Positions 16,023-24,404 of a stretch of 62,735 bases of DNA are shown one piece after another. This DNA is from Candidatus Eremiobacterota bacterium (GTDB taxonomy: Bacteria > Vulcanimicrobiota > CADAWZ01 > Ess09-12): contig JAVHLM010000036.1 of the NCBI GenBank assembly GCA_031082125.1, positions 1 through 62,735 on the forward strand. Direction: 5' to 3'. The stretch's first letter is position 1. Each line of letters begins with the position of its first letter. The notes below the pieces were generated by a model. That model made no database searches and was not told where the DNA came from. It saw only the letters and a program-made list of their open reading frames with translations. The position numbers were made by a program, and so were the translations under genes.

Positions 16023-19000
16023 CTAGCAGCATGGCTCTAGGGCCGCGTCTATCATTGCGGTCAGCTGCTGCAGCTTGAAGTTCTTTATATAGACGCCCTG
16101 CTTGGGGCAGGTGGCCATGCACACGCCGCAGCCCTTGCACAGGGAAAGGTTTACCTCGACAGTCTTCTTCACGGAGCCATCATAGGCGTAGTCAAGCAGC
16201 GTGATGGCTTTGAAAGGGCATGGATCGACACAATAGGCGCAGCCGTCGCAGTTTTCATCAACGATATGAGAGAGCGCGGCGTTAAGCTCCACTTCATCTT
16301 TGGAGATAAGTGTCGTAGCGCGGGCTGCAGCGCCCTGGGCCTGCGAGATGCTCTCTCCTGCCGTCTTGGGAGTGTGGGCTATGCCGCAGAGAAAGATGCC
16401 TTCCGTGGCAAAGTCCACGGGCCGCAGCTTCATGTGGGCCTCAAGGAAAAAGTTGTTCTGGTCCGTCGAGACTTTCAGCATCTGGCTGATTTCCTTGTTG
16501 TCCTCGTTGGGCACTATGGCCGGCGCGAGGGAGAGTATGTCGGGGTGGATAACCAGGTCAGCGTCCAGGATGGGATCCTTCACCTTCACGGTGAGCCTGT
16601 CTCCTTCCTTTGACACGACGGGCTTTTCATTCTCATCGTACCGGACAAAGATTACGCCCATCTCCCGTGCCCTGCTGTAGTATTTTTCAAGAAGGCCATA
16701 GGTGCGAATGTCTCTATAGAGGATATAGACCTGGGTGTCCTTTTTCTTCTCCCTGAGGAGAACGGCGAGCTTTACGGCCTCGCCGCAGCATACCCTGCTG
16801 CAGTATGGCCTTGCCTCCTCCCTGGACCCGACGCACTGGATCATCACCACGGTCTTTACATTCTGGAGCTCCCCCTTCATTATCTTCTCCTCGAGATCCT
16901 GGTGGGTGATGACACGGGGATCCTGGCCGTAAAGGTATTCCGTGGGCTTGTATTCCTTCGCGCCTGTTGCTACTATTATAGCGCCATGCTGTATATCCGT
17001 CGTCTTGTCACCCTGGGTGACGGTGGATTTGAAATTCCCAAAGGTGCCTTCCAGTGCCGTAAGCTTTGCCTCAACGTAGAGATGGATATTCGGGTTCTTC
17101 CTTACCCTCTCTATGGTGTCGCTCAGTTTTTTCTGCGGATCTTCGCCGCTGAGGGTGAATCGGATCTTCCTGAAGTTGCCTCCGAGCTCTTTGTCCTTTT
17201 CCACGAGATGGACCTCGAAGCCCTGTTCCGCAAGCTCGGCGGCGGCAGTCATCCCCGCAAGGCCTCCCCCGATGACAAGCGTTGCCTTGTTTATCTTGAG
17301 GGTCTTGCCGTAAAGAGGCTCAAGAAGGCGGGATTTCGCCACTGCCATCCTCACGAGATCCTTCGCTTTCATCGTGCCTGCCCGGGGGTTGGTCATGTGG
17401 ACCCAGGAGCACTGGTCCCTGATGTTGGCCATCTCGAAGAGATAGGGATTCAGCCCGGCCTCGCGGACGGAGCTCCGGAAAAGAGGCTCATGGGTCCTCG
17501 GCGTGCACGAGGCGACAACGACCCTGTTCAGATTGTGTTCCTTGATGATGTCCTTGATGACATTCTGGCTGTCCTCAGAGCACGCATAGAGCATGTTCGT
17601 GGAAAAGACCACGTCGGGAAGATTCTTTGAGTATTCCACCACATCGGGGACGCTGAGGTACCCTGCGATGTTGGTGCCGCAGTGGCAGATGAAGACGCCG
17701 ATCCTTGGCTCCTGGCCGGCCACGTCAATCTCGGGGGAGAGCTCCTTTTTACCGACAAGGGTGCCCCTTTCTTCGGCGATGAGCTTTCCCGCGAGAGAGG
17801 CCGCGCCTGACGCCTGCATAACCGTCTCCGGTATGTCCTTGGGGCCCTGAATCGAGCCTGCGATATATACTCCCGGCCGGGAGGTCTCGAGGGGCTCGAG
17901 CTCCATGCTTTTGCAGAAGCCGTATTCATCCATTTCAATCCCCAGGCGGGCGGCGGCATCCTTCATGGACTGCGGAGAGCACAGTCCCACGGAAAGCACC
18001 ACGATGTCAAACTCTTCCTCAGAGAGCTTTCCTTCTTCATTCTCATACTTCAGGAGCAGGTTTCCCGTGCCGGGTATTTCGCTCACTTCCGAGACCCGGG
18101 CCCTCTCAAACTTCACGTTGTTTTCTTTTTTCGCCTTCTCGTAGTATGCGTCAAAACCCTTGCCGAAGGTTCTCATGTCCATGTAGAAAATCTTGGTTTC
18201 CAGCTCCTCCTTGGAGTGCTCCTTCGCGATTATGGCTTCCTTGACGGCATAGGTGCAGCACACCGAGGAGCAGTATTCCTTGGCATAAGATGGGTCGCGG
18301 GAGCCCACGCACTGGATGAAGGCCATCCTTTTGGGCGCTTTCCCGTCAGAGATCCTCTGAAGGTGCCCTTGGAAGGGCCCTGATGCGGAAAGGATCCTTT
18401 CCAGCTCCAGTGAGGTGACCACGTTCTTGTATCTGCCGTAGCCGTATTCCCCCTTGAGGCTCGCCTCAAACTTATCGTGGCCGGGAGCCAGGATGATCGT
18501 TCCCACCTCGAGGTCAATGAGCTGCTCCTTTTGATCGTAGTTGATGGCCTTCGCCTCGCAGACCTCGGCGCAGACGCCGCATTTTCCTTCAAGCATGTGC
18601 ACGCAGTACCGGGGATCAATCGTGGCTTTTCTTGGCACGGCCTGGGGATAGAGAATATAGATGGGGGGGCGGGACCTCAGCTTCTCGTCAAACTCGGCCT
18701 CGATGGGAAGGGGCTCGCACTTCGTAATGGCCGAGAGCTTTATCTTGCCCGTGGGGCATATCTGGGCGCAGGCGCCGCAGACCTGGCAGACGTCGGTGAG
18801 GTGGCCGAAGGGCGTTCCCACTTCCCTCTTGTAGCCGCGGTGGATAAAGCCTATCCCCGAAGGCCCCATCCGCTCTGCGCACATTCTTACGCAGAGGCCG
18901 CAGAGTGTGCAGTCTGATGCCATGCTCTTTATTCTCGTCTCGGTGACGCCGAGCTTCTTCGCCATATCCCTGACCTCCTGGGAATCGGGGCACCGGGCGA

Positions 19001-19277
19001 GGAGGAGCTCTGCGAGGACCTTGCGAAGCTTGAGGATCCTGGGGGATGCCGTTTCCACCGAGAGGCCCTCTTCGGCAGGATAGGTGCAGGAGGCCTCAAC
19101 GGCCGTCCAGGTCTTCCCTTTCAGCTCCACGATACAGAGCCTGCAGGCGCCGTAAGGCTCCAGGGCTTTATGGTAACACATGGTCGGTATCTCTATACCC
19201 AGCTTGGCTGCAGCTTTCAGGATAGTGGCGCCCTTTTCCACCTGGACTGGCTTGCCGTCAATGGTGAGGTTAATCAT
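16023..19277 (-). CDS. hdrA: NuoG-N / HdrA / HdrA triple fusion flavoprotein
   Basis: The product is 1084 residues. Residues 1-230 resemble the N terminus of NuoG and [FeFe] hydrogenases: a [2Fe-2S] domain (MCYHKALEPYGACRLC) then 4Fe-4S motifs (CTLCGLCVRMC, CQVCGACAQICP). About 230-520 is an HdrA core lacking its own N-terminal Rossmann motif (FIQCVGSRDPSYAKEYC). About 535-1084 is a nearly complete second HdrA (IGVFICHCGTNIAG, VIGGGLAGMTAAAEL, FIQ-like MIQCVGSREEARPYC) ending with two ferredoxin clusters (CDGCAYCVDPCP, CKGCGVCMATCP). It probably bridges NuoEF-type NADH oxidation, the Mvh hydrogenase and HdrBC. The start overlaps the upstream gene. Fusions of HdrA copies are known in anaerobes; this exact triple layout merits checking. 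Confidence 0.9.
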   Translation of the reverse strand: MINLTIDGKPVQVEKGATILKAAAKLGIEIPTMCYHKALEPYGACRLCIVELKGKTWTAVEASCTYPAEEGLSVETASPRILKLRKVLAELLLARCPDSQEVRDMAKKLGVTETRIKSMASDCTLCGLCVRMCAERMGPSGIGFIHRGYKREVGTPFGHLTDVCQVCGACAQICPTGKIKLSAITKCEPLPIEAEFDEKLRSRPPIYILYPQAVPRKATIDPRYCVHMLEGKCGVCAEVCEAKAINYDQKEQLIDLEVGTIILAPGHDKFEASLKGEYGYGRYKNVVTSLELERILSASGPFQGHLQRISDGKAPKRMAFIQCVGSRDPSYAKEYCSSVCCTYAVKEAIIAKEHSKEELETKIFYMDMRTFGKGFDAYYEKAKKENNVKFERARVSEVSEIPGTGNLLLKYENEEGKLSEEEFDIVVLSVGLCSPQSMKDAAARLGIEMDEYGFCKSMELEPLETSRPGVYIAGSIQGPKDIPETVMQASGAASLAGKLIAEERGTLVGKKELSPEIDVAGQEPRIGVFICHCGTNIAGYLSVPDVVEYSKNLPDVVFSTNMLYACSEDSQNVIKDIIKEHNLNRVVVASCTPRTHEPLFRSSVREAGLNPYLFEMANIRDQCSWVHMTNPRAGTMKAKDLVRMAVAKSRLLEPLYGKTLKINKATLVIGGGLAGMTAAAELAEQGFEVHLVEKDKELGGNFRKIRFTLSGEDPQKKLSDTIERVRKNPNIHLYVEAKLTALEGTFGNFKSTVTQGDKTTDIQHGAIIVATGAKEYKPTEYLYGQDPRVITHQDLEEKIMKGELQNVKTVVMIQCVGSREEARPYCSRVCCGEAVKLAVLLREKKKDTQVYILYRDIRTYGLLEKYYSRAREMGVIFVRYDENEKPVVSKEGDRLTVKVKDPILDADLVIHPDILSLAPAIVPNEDNKEISQMLKVSTDQNNFFLEAHMKLRPVDFATEGIFLCGIAHTPKTAGESISQAQGAAARATTLISKDEVELNAALSHIVDENCDGCAYCVDPCPFKAITLLDYAYDGSVKKTVEVNLSLCKGCGVCMATCPKQGVYIKNFKLQQLTAMIDAALEPCC

Positions 19278-19740
19278 CTTCTTGCTCCCCTTTCATTTCC
19301 GATGTATCGAGACGATAATGCTCGTCCCCGCTCTTGTGCTCATAGACAAAATCCGTGTCAGGGTTTGACTGGATCATTATTCTCAATATTTCCGCGATGT
19401 CTCCCAGGGGCTGCCTGTCAATATGGGAATAACCGAAGGTGGCCTTCACCCTCGTGCCTTTCCCTTCCTCAGAGACTATCTCCATTGTTCCTCCGCAGGC
19501 CTGTGCCGCCTGCTTCAGGAGAGGGAGCCCAAGGCCTACCCGCCTGGTGGTCCTTGTGGTAAAAAAGGGATTCTGCACTCTCTTCACGTCCTCTTCTTTC
19601 AGGCCTCTCCCGTTATCCTCAATCTCTACGGTGAGCAGGTCCTTCTCAGCATCCTCAGTCACCTTTATAGAGACTCTCTTTGCCGAGGCATTGATGGAGT
19701 TTTCAACAATATCCAGGATATGGGCCGACAGGTCCTCCAT
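19270..19740 (-). CDS. Stand-alone histidine-kinase-like ATPase protein
   Basis: The product is 156 residues with a GHKL ATPase domain: N box (HILDIVENSINASAKRV), G1 (IEDNGRGLKEEDV), and an F/G2 stretch (PFFTTRTTRRVGLGLPLLKQ). There is no dimerisation His domain, so it may act as an RsbW-like protein kinase, or as a partner of another protein, rather than as a classical sensor kinase. Homologues commonly sit in clusters for electron-bifurcating hydrogenases with PHP, DRTGG and CBS genes, as here. It overlaps the fused hdrA start. Confidence 0.85.
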   Translation of the reverse strand: MEDLSAHILDIVENSINASAKRVSIKVTEDAEKDLLTVEIEDNGRGLKEEDVKRVQNPFFTTRTTRRVGLGLPLLKQAAQACGGTMEIVSEEGKGTRVKATFGYSHIDRQPLGDIAEILRIMIQSNPDTDFVYEHKSGDEHYRLDTSEMKGEQEDD

Positions 19741-19742
19741 TG

Positions 19743-20522
19743 CTATGACCGGCAGGCTCCACGACTAGCGTGGGCCATTCCCTCCTCGCCTTCAAGTATT
19801 TTTCTGCCTTCCACGCCGAGGAAAGCTTTCCGCAGCTCTTCAACAGTCACATCCTCAACGAGCACCCGGGTGAAGCTCTTGCCGATCTCCTCCAGCCTGT
19901 GGGCATCCGATGAGGTTATCAAAGGGAACGCGCCCACCGCAAGAGTTTTACGGGCTTTCTCATAAGTAATTCTGGGCGATATCTCCAGGGCATCGAGCTT
20001 GAGGGAAGGGGGAATAAAGCCCAGCTGGGTTATTATTCCGAAACCCTCGCGATCCACATGCGATGCCACTGCCAGCCCGGAAAGCCTGTGTATCTCTTTT
20101 ACAATTGCATTGATTGACAACTTCGTCGCTCCTATCAGGAGATGCTCGTTCAGCTCCGAAGGCTCATCCTCTTCATCGGTGACGATCTGATAGCCGAACG
20201 CCTCGGTATCATTCTCACCCTCAAGATTCTCATAGATGATTCTCTGGAGCTCAAAGAGGCTCTCGTTGTCTTCGAATAAGGAGAGCACATGGACCTCCTC
20301 CCTGGAGGTGACCTCTATGCCGCCCAGAACCCTTATCCCGTTCCTTTCTCCCGCTCTTTGCGCGGCCACGACGTTCTCCGCCGAGTTATGGTCGCATATC
20401 GCCACTGCATGGAGACCTTTTTTCTTCGCCTCCATCACTATCATCCCGGGCGTCATCTCCAGTTCCCCGCAGGGTGAAAGGCACGAATGAATATGCAGAT
20501 CCATGGAGAATGGCCTGAGCAT
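19743..20522 (-). CDS. PHP-domain phosphoesterase
   Basis: The product is about 259 residues. Metal-binding motifs of the PHP superfamily are present: DLHIHSCLSP, AICDHNSAEN, GIEVTSREEVHVL, VASHVDREGFG and ITSSDAHRLEEIG. The substrate is unknown; relatives hydrolyse phosphate esters or nucleotides. ATG 20522 almost abuts the previous gene; a later ATG at 20504 (MDLHIH) is possible. Its place among DRTGG, CBS and ATPase genes suggests a regulatory phosphatase or nucleotide-second-messenger role, but that is inference. Confidence 0.85.
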   Translation of the reverse strand: MLRPFSMDLHIHSCLSPCGELEMTPGMIVMEAKKKGLHAVAICDHNSAENVVAAQRAGERNGIRVLGGIEVTSREEVHVLSLFEDNESLFELQRIIYENLEGENDTEAFGYQIVTDEEDEPSELNEHLLIGATKLSINAIVKEIHRLSGLAVASHVDREGFGIITQLGFIPPSLKLDALEISPRITYEKARKTLAVGAFPLITSSDAHRLEEIGKSFTRVLVEDVTVEELRKAFLGVEGRKILEGEEGMAHASRGACRS

Positions 20523-20523
20523 G

Positions 20524-20868
20524 TCACCGCGAGCCTTTGATACCCATCTCGTAGAGCCTGCCGATGATTTCGAAAGCCGGAAGCCCGGTAACCAGTAAAG
20601 GCAGATGCTCCTCTTCGGCCAACTGGACAGTGTCCTCTTCCGGGACCCTGTCATTGACGAGGATCACGCCGGCGACGCCCTTCAGCGTGGCGACAGCCAC
20701 GATATTCTGGTGGGTCTGCAGCGTGACCCAGAGGTCGTCTTTCCGGGCATTGGCCATCACGTCGGAGAGCAGATCGCTCGCGTAACCCCCGGTGACTTCC
20801 CGTTCCAGTTCCGAGCGCGCCGTTTTCACTTCGAGACCCATTTTTTCCACTAACTCCTGCAGCTTCAT
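20524..20868 (-). CDS. DRTGG-domain protein
   Basis: The product is 114 residues and is a single DRTGG domain (PF07085): REVTGGYASDLLSDVMA, then TLQTHQNIVAVATL and ILVNDRVPEEDTV. The family is usually found fused to CBS or phosphotransacetylase domains, or in hydrogenase operons, and has no established activity. It overlaps the CBS-ATPase gene by 4 bases. Confidence 0.85.
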   Translation of the reverse strand: MKLQELVEKMGLEVKTARSELEREVTGGYASDLLSDVMANARKDDLWVTLQTHQNIVAVATLKGVAGVILVNDRVPEEDTVQLAEEEHLPLLVTGLPAFEIIGRLYEMGIKGSR

Positions 20869-21803
20869 TTTCCCTCGCTTTGGTTTAAATTCACTATGAA
20901 TTTAAGAATAGTCCCTCTCCCCACTTCTGATACCAGCTTCATTTCATCACTGCATTTCTTGATATTGCATAATCCCATCCCCGCTCCGAACCCCAGCTCC
21001 CTTACCCACTCAGGCGCCGTGGAATAACCTGGCTTCATGGCGAGCTCGATATCGGGAATCCCCGGGCCGCGGTCGCTCACCACGACCGTTATCTTGCTCG
21101 GCTTGACGGTCGCCAGGATAATGCCTCCCTCCGTATAGGATACCACGTTTATTTCCGCTTCATAGGTCGCGATGGAGACTCTCTGCAGGACCGCTGAAGG
21201 TATGCCCAGCCTGGAGAGAGACTTCTTGAAGTTGGTGGAGGCTTTCCCCGCCTTGCGGAAGTCCTTGCCCACAACTTTGTATTTGAACTTCAATATCATC
21301 TCATCGGCGAGGAGATCCTCAAAGATATGGCTCGCCCTTATCTTGTGGATCTCCTCTTCAAGGTAGCTGCTCTGAAGCTTGTGGAGCAGCCCCTTGATGA
21401 TGTTTCCCTTGGTGAGGATTCCCAGGAGCCTGTCGCTCTCCCTTTCAATTACAGGGAACCGGCCGAAGCCCTGCTTGCTGAATTTCATGATTGCCTGCAT
21501 CAGTATCTCATCAGAATACACGGACTTGACCTCTTTGTTCATCCAGTTGCTCACCGGTTCGCCTATCTTTCCCTCGACAAGGCACCTTATCAGGTCTTCG
21601 ATGCTTATGATCCCCACCATTTTTTCGCCATTCACCACCGGGATGCCGGAGATCTTTTTCTGGCGCAGCATTTCCTTGAGATCCTCCATGGTCGCATCGG
21701 GACCTATGGTGACAAGGTTCTTTACATAGACGTCCTCCACTTTCAGTTCATAGGCGAGACTGTGAACCTTTGAAAATTTTTCCTCTATGCTGTCGTCTAT
21801 CAT
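20865..21803 (-). CDS. CBS-pair / RsbW-like ATPase fusion
   Basis: The product is 312 residues. Two CBS motifs lie in the first 150 residues (KISGIPVVNGEKMVGIISIE and GRFPVIERESDRLLGILTKG); CBS pairs often sense adenine nucleotides. A short linker is followed by a GHKL ATPase of the anti-sigma/RsbW type: VSIATYEAEINVV as N box, DRGPGIPDIELAM, and GFGAGMGLCNIKK. It may read cellular energy state and control a partner by phosphorylation or binding. It overlaps the following DRTGG gene. Confidence 0.88.
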   Translation of the reverse strand: MIDDSIEEKFSKVHSLAYELKVEDVYVKNLVTIGPDATMEDLKEMLRQKKISGIPVVNGEKMVGIISIEDLIRCLVEGKIGEPVSNWMNKEVKSVYSDEILMQAIMKFSKQGFGRFPVIERESDRLLGILTKGNIIKGLLHKLQSSYLEEEIHKIRASHIFEDLLADEMILKFKYKVVGKDFRKAGKASTNFKKSLSRLGIPSAVLQRVSIATYEAEINVVSYTEGGIILATVKPSKITVVVSDRGPGIPDIELAMKPGYSTAPEWVRELGFGAGMGLCNIKKCSDEMKLVSEVGRGTILKFIVNLNQSEGK

Positions 21804-22193
21804 TTAGGCTCCAAAATCAGTTATTCCGCGAAGCCTCGGGCAATAAAGCCTTCCACAGCTCTCGACCATGGAAAATTTTGTCGCGATAAGAGGGAGGTTG
21901 ATCTCCCTGGCAAGCTCAATGACCTCCTCATCGGGCAGCTTGCCGCGGACAAAACAGAGCGCTTTCAGGTTTGCTATCTCTGCCGTGCGCACCACCTGGG
22001 TGCTCGTAAGTCCCGTGAGCAGAAGGCAGTTCGGCTTGACAAGGGTAAGCACATCGCTCATCAGATCGGAGGCGCATGTCGAGGCGATGACTGTCTCTTT
22101 CCAGTCGTCAGTCTCAACTATCGCATCAGCTTCTAGAATCTCAAGAATATTTCCAAGGGTGAGCTCATGCTTAACGCTGTTTTCCAGTTCCAT
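21804..22193 (-). CDS. DRTGG-domain protein
   Basis: The product is 129 residues. The core motif CASDLMSDVLTLVKPNCLLL and the segment TSTQVVRTAEIANLKALCFV mark a DRTGG domain. It closely resembles the protein encoded at 29826-30218 (SDLMSDVLAFVKPDCLLFTG), so the two are paralogues. The ATG has AAAGGAG upstream. It directly follows nuoF and precedes the CBS-ATPase gene. Confidence 0.85.
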   Translation of the reverse strand: MELENSVKHELTLGNILEILEADAIVETDDWKETVIASTCASDLMSDVLTLVKPNCLLLTGLTSTQVVRTAEIANLKALCFVRGKLPDEEVIELAREINLPLIATKFSMVESCGRLYCPRLRGITDFGA

Positions 22194-22225
22194 GGGAGCT
22201 CCTTTCTATCATGCGGGCACACGCC

Positions 22226-24007
22226 CTATCTGATGACCACCGCTTCGAACTTGCAGGCTTCATGGCAGGCACCGCACTTGAGGCACTTCGCCTGCTCAAC
22301 GACATGGGCCGTCTTTTTCGCGCCGGTGATGGCCTCATTGGGGCAGGCCTTGATGCAGAGCCCGCAGGCCTTGCATTTTTCCGCATCAATATGATATTCT
22401 ATCAGCACTTTGCATACGCCGCCCGGGCATTTCTTGTCCTTGACGTGGGCAAGGTATTCATCCTTGAAATAGCGCAGCGTGGAACGGACCGGGTTGCCGG
22501 CAGTCTTACCCAGCCCGCACAGTGAAGCCGACGAAACCGTCTGGGCAAGGTCTTCGAGAAGCTCTATGTCACTTTCTTTTCCCTCTCCCTTGCAGATATC
22601 CTCAAGGACGTCGCTCATGGCAATGAGGCCGTCCCTGCACGAGGCGCATTTACCGCATGACTCGTCTTTCAGAAAATTGGTGAAATACCGGGCCACGTCA
22701 ACCATGCAGGTATTCTCGTCCATGATTATCATGCCGCCGGAGCCCATCATGGAGCCCGCTTCAATGAGGCTGTCATAGTCAACAGGCTGGTCCAGCAGGC
22801 TCTCCGGGAGGCAGCCCCCTGAAGGCCCGCCGGTCTGGACGGCCTTGAATTTCTTCTTTTTGGGTATTCCGCCGCCGATTTCGTAGATTATCTCTCTCAG
22901 GGTGATCCCCATGGGTACTTCCACGAGCCCGGCGTCATTGATGTTCCCTACGAGCGAAAATATCTTTGTCCCCTTGCTCTTTTCCGTACCGATGGAGGCG
23001 AACCACTCAGAGCCCCGGAGGATTATCTGCGGCACCGTTGCCCAGGTTTCCACGTTGTTGATGACTGTCGGCCTGCCCCAGAGCGCGGTCCTGGGGGGAC
23101 GCTGCCTCGGCTCGGGAGGCTTCCCCTCGATGGACGCGACGAGAGCCGTCGTCTCACCGCACACGAATGCCCCTGCGCCCCTGAAGATGGAGATGTCAAA
23201 GCTGAAATTGGTGTCAAAAATCCCCTCCCCCAGCAATCCGTACTCTCGTGCGGCATCTATGGCTTTTTCCAGCCTCTCGATGGCAAGGGGGTATTCATTT
23301 CTGGTGTATATATAGCCCTTGCAGGCGCCGATCGCATAGGCACCGATGATCATTCCTTCCAGGACAGAGTGGGGATCAGACTCAATGGCGCTTCTGTCGC
23401 AGAAGGCGCCGGGATCGCCTTCATCGGCATTGCAGACGATGTACTTGAAGTCTCCTTCCATCTTTGCGCGGCTTTCCCATTTTCTCCCCGTGGGGAAACC
23501 GCCGCCGCCCCTTCCTCTCAGGCCCGACTTCTTAATCTCCTCGATCACTTCCTGGGGCTTCATCTGCGACAGGGCCTTGGCAAGGGCCTTGTAACCGTCG
23601 CGGGCGATATATTCATCAATCTTCTCGGGATCGATGAGGCCCCTGTTTCTCAGCACAATCAAGGTCTGACGCTTGAAAAAATCGATATCGGAGAGCGTGG
23701 GCACCGGCACCTTTTCCTCGGGAGGCTTGTACATGAGCTTCTGAACGGGTCTCCCCTTGAGGAGATGCTCTTCTACAAGATGAGGGACATCTTCGGGCTT
23801 TACCTTCTGGTAGAAGACTTCGTCGGGCATCACAATCACGACGGGGCCCACGGCGCAGGAACCCTTGCAGCCTGTCATCACTATGAGCACCTCGTTCTGC
23901 AGTTCTTTCTTTTTCAGTTCCTCTTCAAAGACCTCTTTTATTTTAAATGACTGGTTTGTGGCGCATTCAGTGCCGGCACAGACCATCACATGTGTCCTGT
24001 ATGGCAT
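22226..24007 (-). CDS. nuoF: NuoF/HydB-like NADH-binding flavoprotein subunit
   Basis: The product is 593 residues. The N terminus is a thioredoxin-like [2Fe-2S] domain (CAGTECATNQ, then CKGSCAVGP). The NuoF core follows with the NADH/FMN glycine-rich motif (GRGGGGFPTGRKW), CNADEGDPGAF, an SLBB region, and the N3 cluster motif (ESCGKCASCRDG with a later Cys in LCGLGKTAGNP). Two ferredoxin clusters close the protein (CKACGLCIKACP, CLKCGACHEACK). This is the layout of HydB/HymB of electron-bifurcating hydrogenases. It probably oxidises or reduces NAD(H) for the HdrA-MvhADG complex. The ATG has GGAGG upstream. Confidence 0.92.
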   Translation of the reverse strand: MPYRTHVMVCAGTECATNQSFKIKEVFEEELKKKELQNEVLIVMTGCKGSCAVGPVVIVMPDEVFYQKVKPEDVPHLVEEHLLKGRPVQKLMYKPPEEKVPVPTLSDIDFFKRQTLIVLRNRGLIDPEKIDEYIARDGYKALAKALSQMKPQEVIEEIKKSGLRGRGGGGFPTGRKWESRAKMEGDFKYIVCNADEGDPGAFCDRSAIESDPHSVLEGMIIGAYAIGACKGYIYTRNEYPLAIERLEKAIDAAREYGLLGEGIFDTNFSFDISIFRGAGAFVCGETTALVASIEGKPPEPRQRPPRTALWGRPTVINNVETWATVPQIILRGSEWFASIGTEKSKGTKIFSLVGNINDAGLVEVPMGITLREIIYEIGGGIPKKKKFKAVQTGGPSGGCLPESLLDQPVDYDSLIEAGSMMGSGGMIIMDENTCMVDVARYFTNFLKDESCGKCASCRDGLIAMSDVLEDICKGEGKESDIELLEDLAQTVSSASLCGLGKTAGNPVRSTLRYFKDEYLAHVKDKKCPGGVCKVLIEYHIDAEKCKACGLCIKACPNEAITGAKKTAHVVEQAKCLKCGACHEACKFEAVVIR

Positions 24008-24020
24008 CTTGATCCTCCCT

Positions 24021-24404
24021 CTATGCTATTGTTTCACTTCCCACGGCAAGGGCAAATTCTTTCACTATGTTGCCTTTCAGCGCGTGCTCCTCGAGAATCT
24101 TGAGGGCTTTTTCCGCCGTGAGGCTTATGTATTTCACCGGTGCCTGGTCCTTTATCTCCACGGTCATCATCGGCTCTTTGCTGCAGAGGCCGGCGCACCC
24201 TGAAGTGGTGAGAATCACTTCCTTTATTCCCTGCTTTTCAAACGCTTCCATCAGGGCGCTCATGACCTTCCTCGCCCCTGCCGCGATGCCGCATGTTCCC
24301 ATGTGAACGGTAATCTTGGCTTTTGCCTCGCCTTCCCTCACATAGGTCTCTTTCCTCACCTTTTCCTTGATCTTGTCGATATCCTCAAACTTAAGCTTTG
24401 CCAT
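24021..24404 (-). CDS. Thioredoxin-like [2Fe-2S] ferredoxin
   Basis: The product is about 127 residues. Cysteines in MGTCGIAAGA and TTSGCAGLCSKEP are arranged as in the [2Fe-2S] domains of HydB N termini and NuoE. I start at ATG 24404 (GGAGG upstream). The first 14 bases overlap the preceding HdrA-NuoE gene. It is probably an electron carrier between NuoE and NuoF. Confidence 0.85.
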   Translation of the reverse strand: MAKLKFEDIDKIKEKVRKETYVREGEAKAKITVHMGTCGIAAGARKVMSALMEAFEKQGIKEVILTTSGCAGLCSKEPMMTVEIKDQAPVKYISLTAEKALKILEEHALKGNIVKEFALAVGSETIA

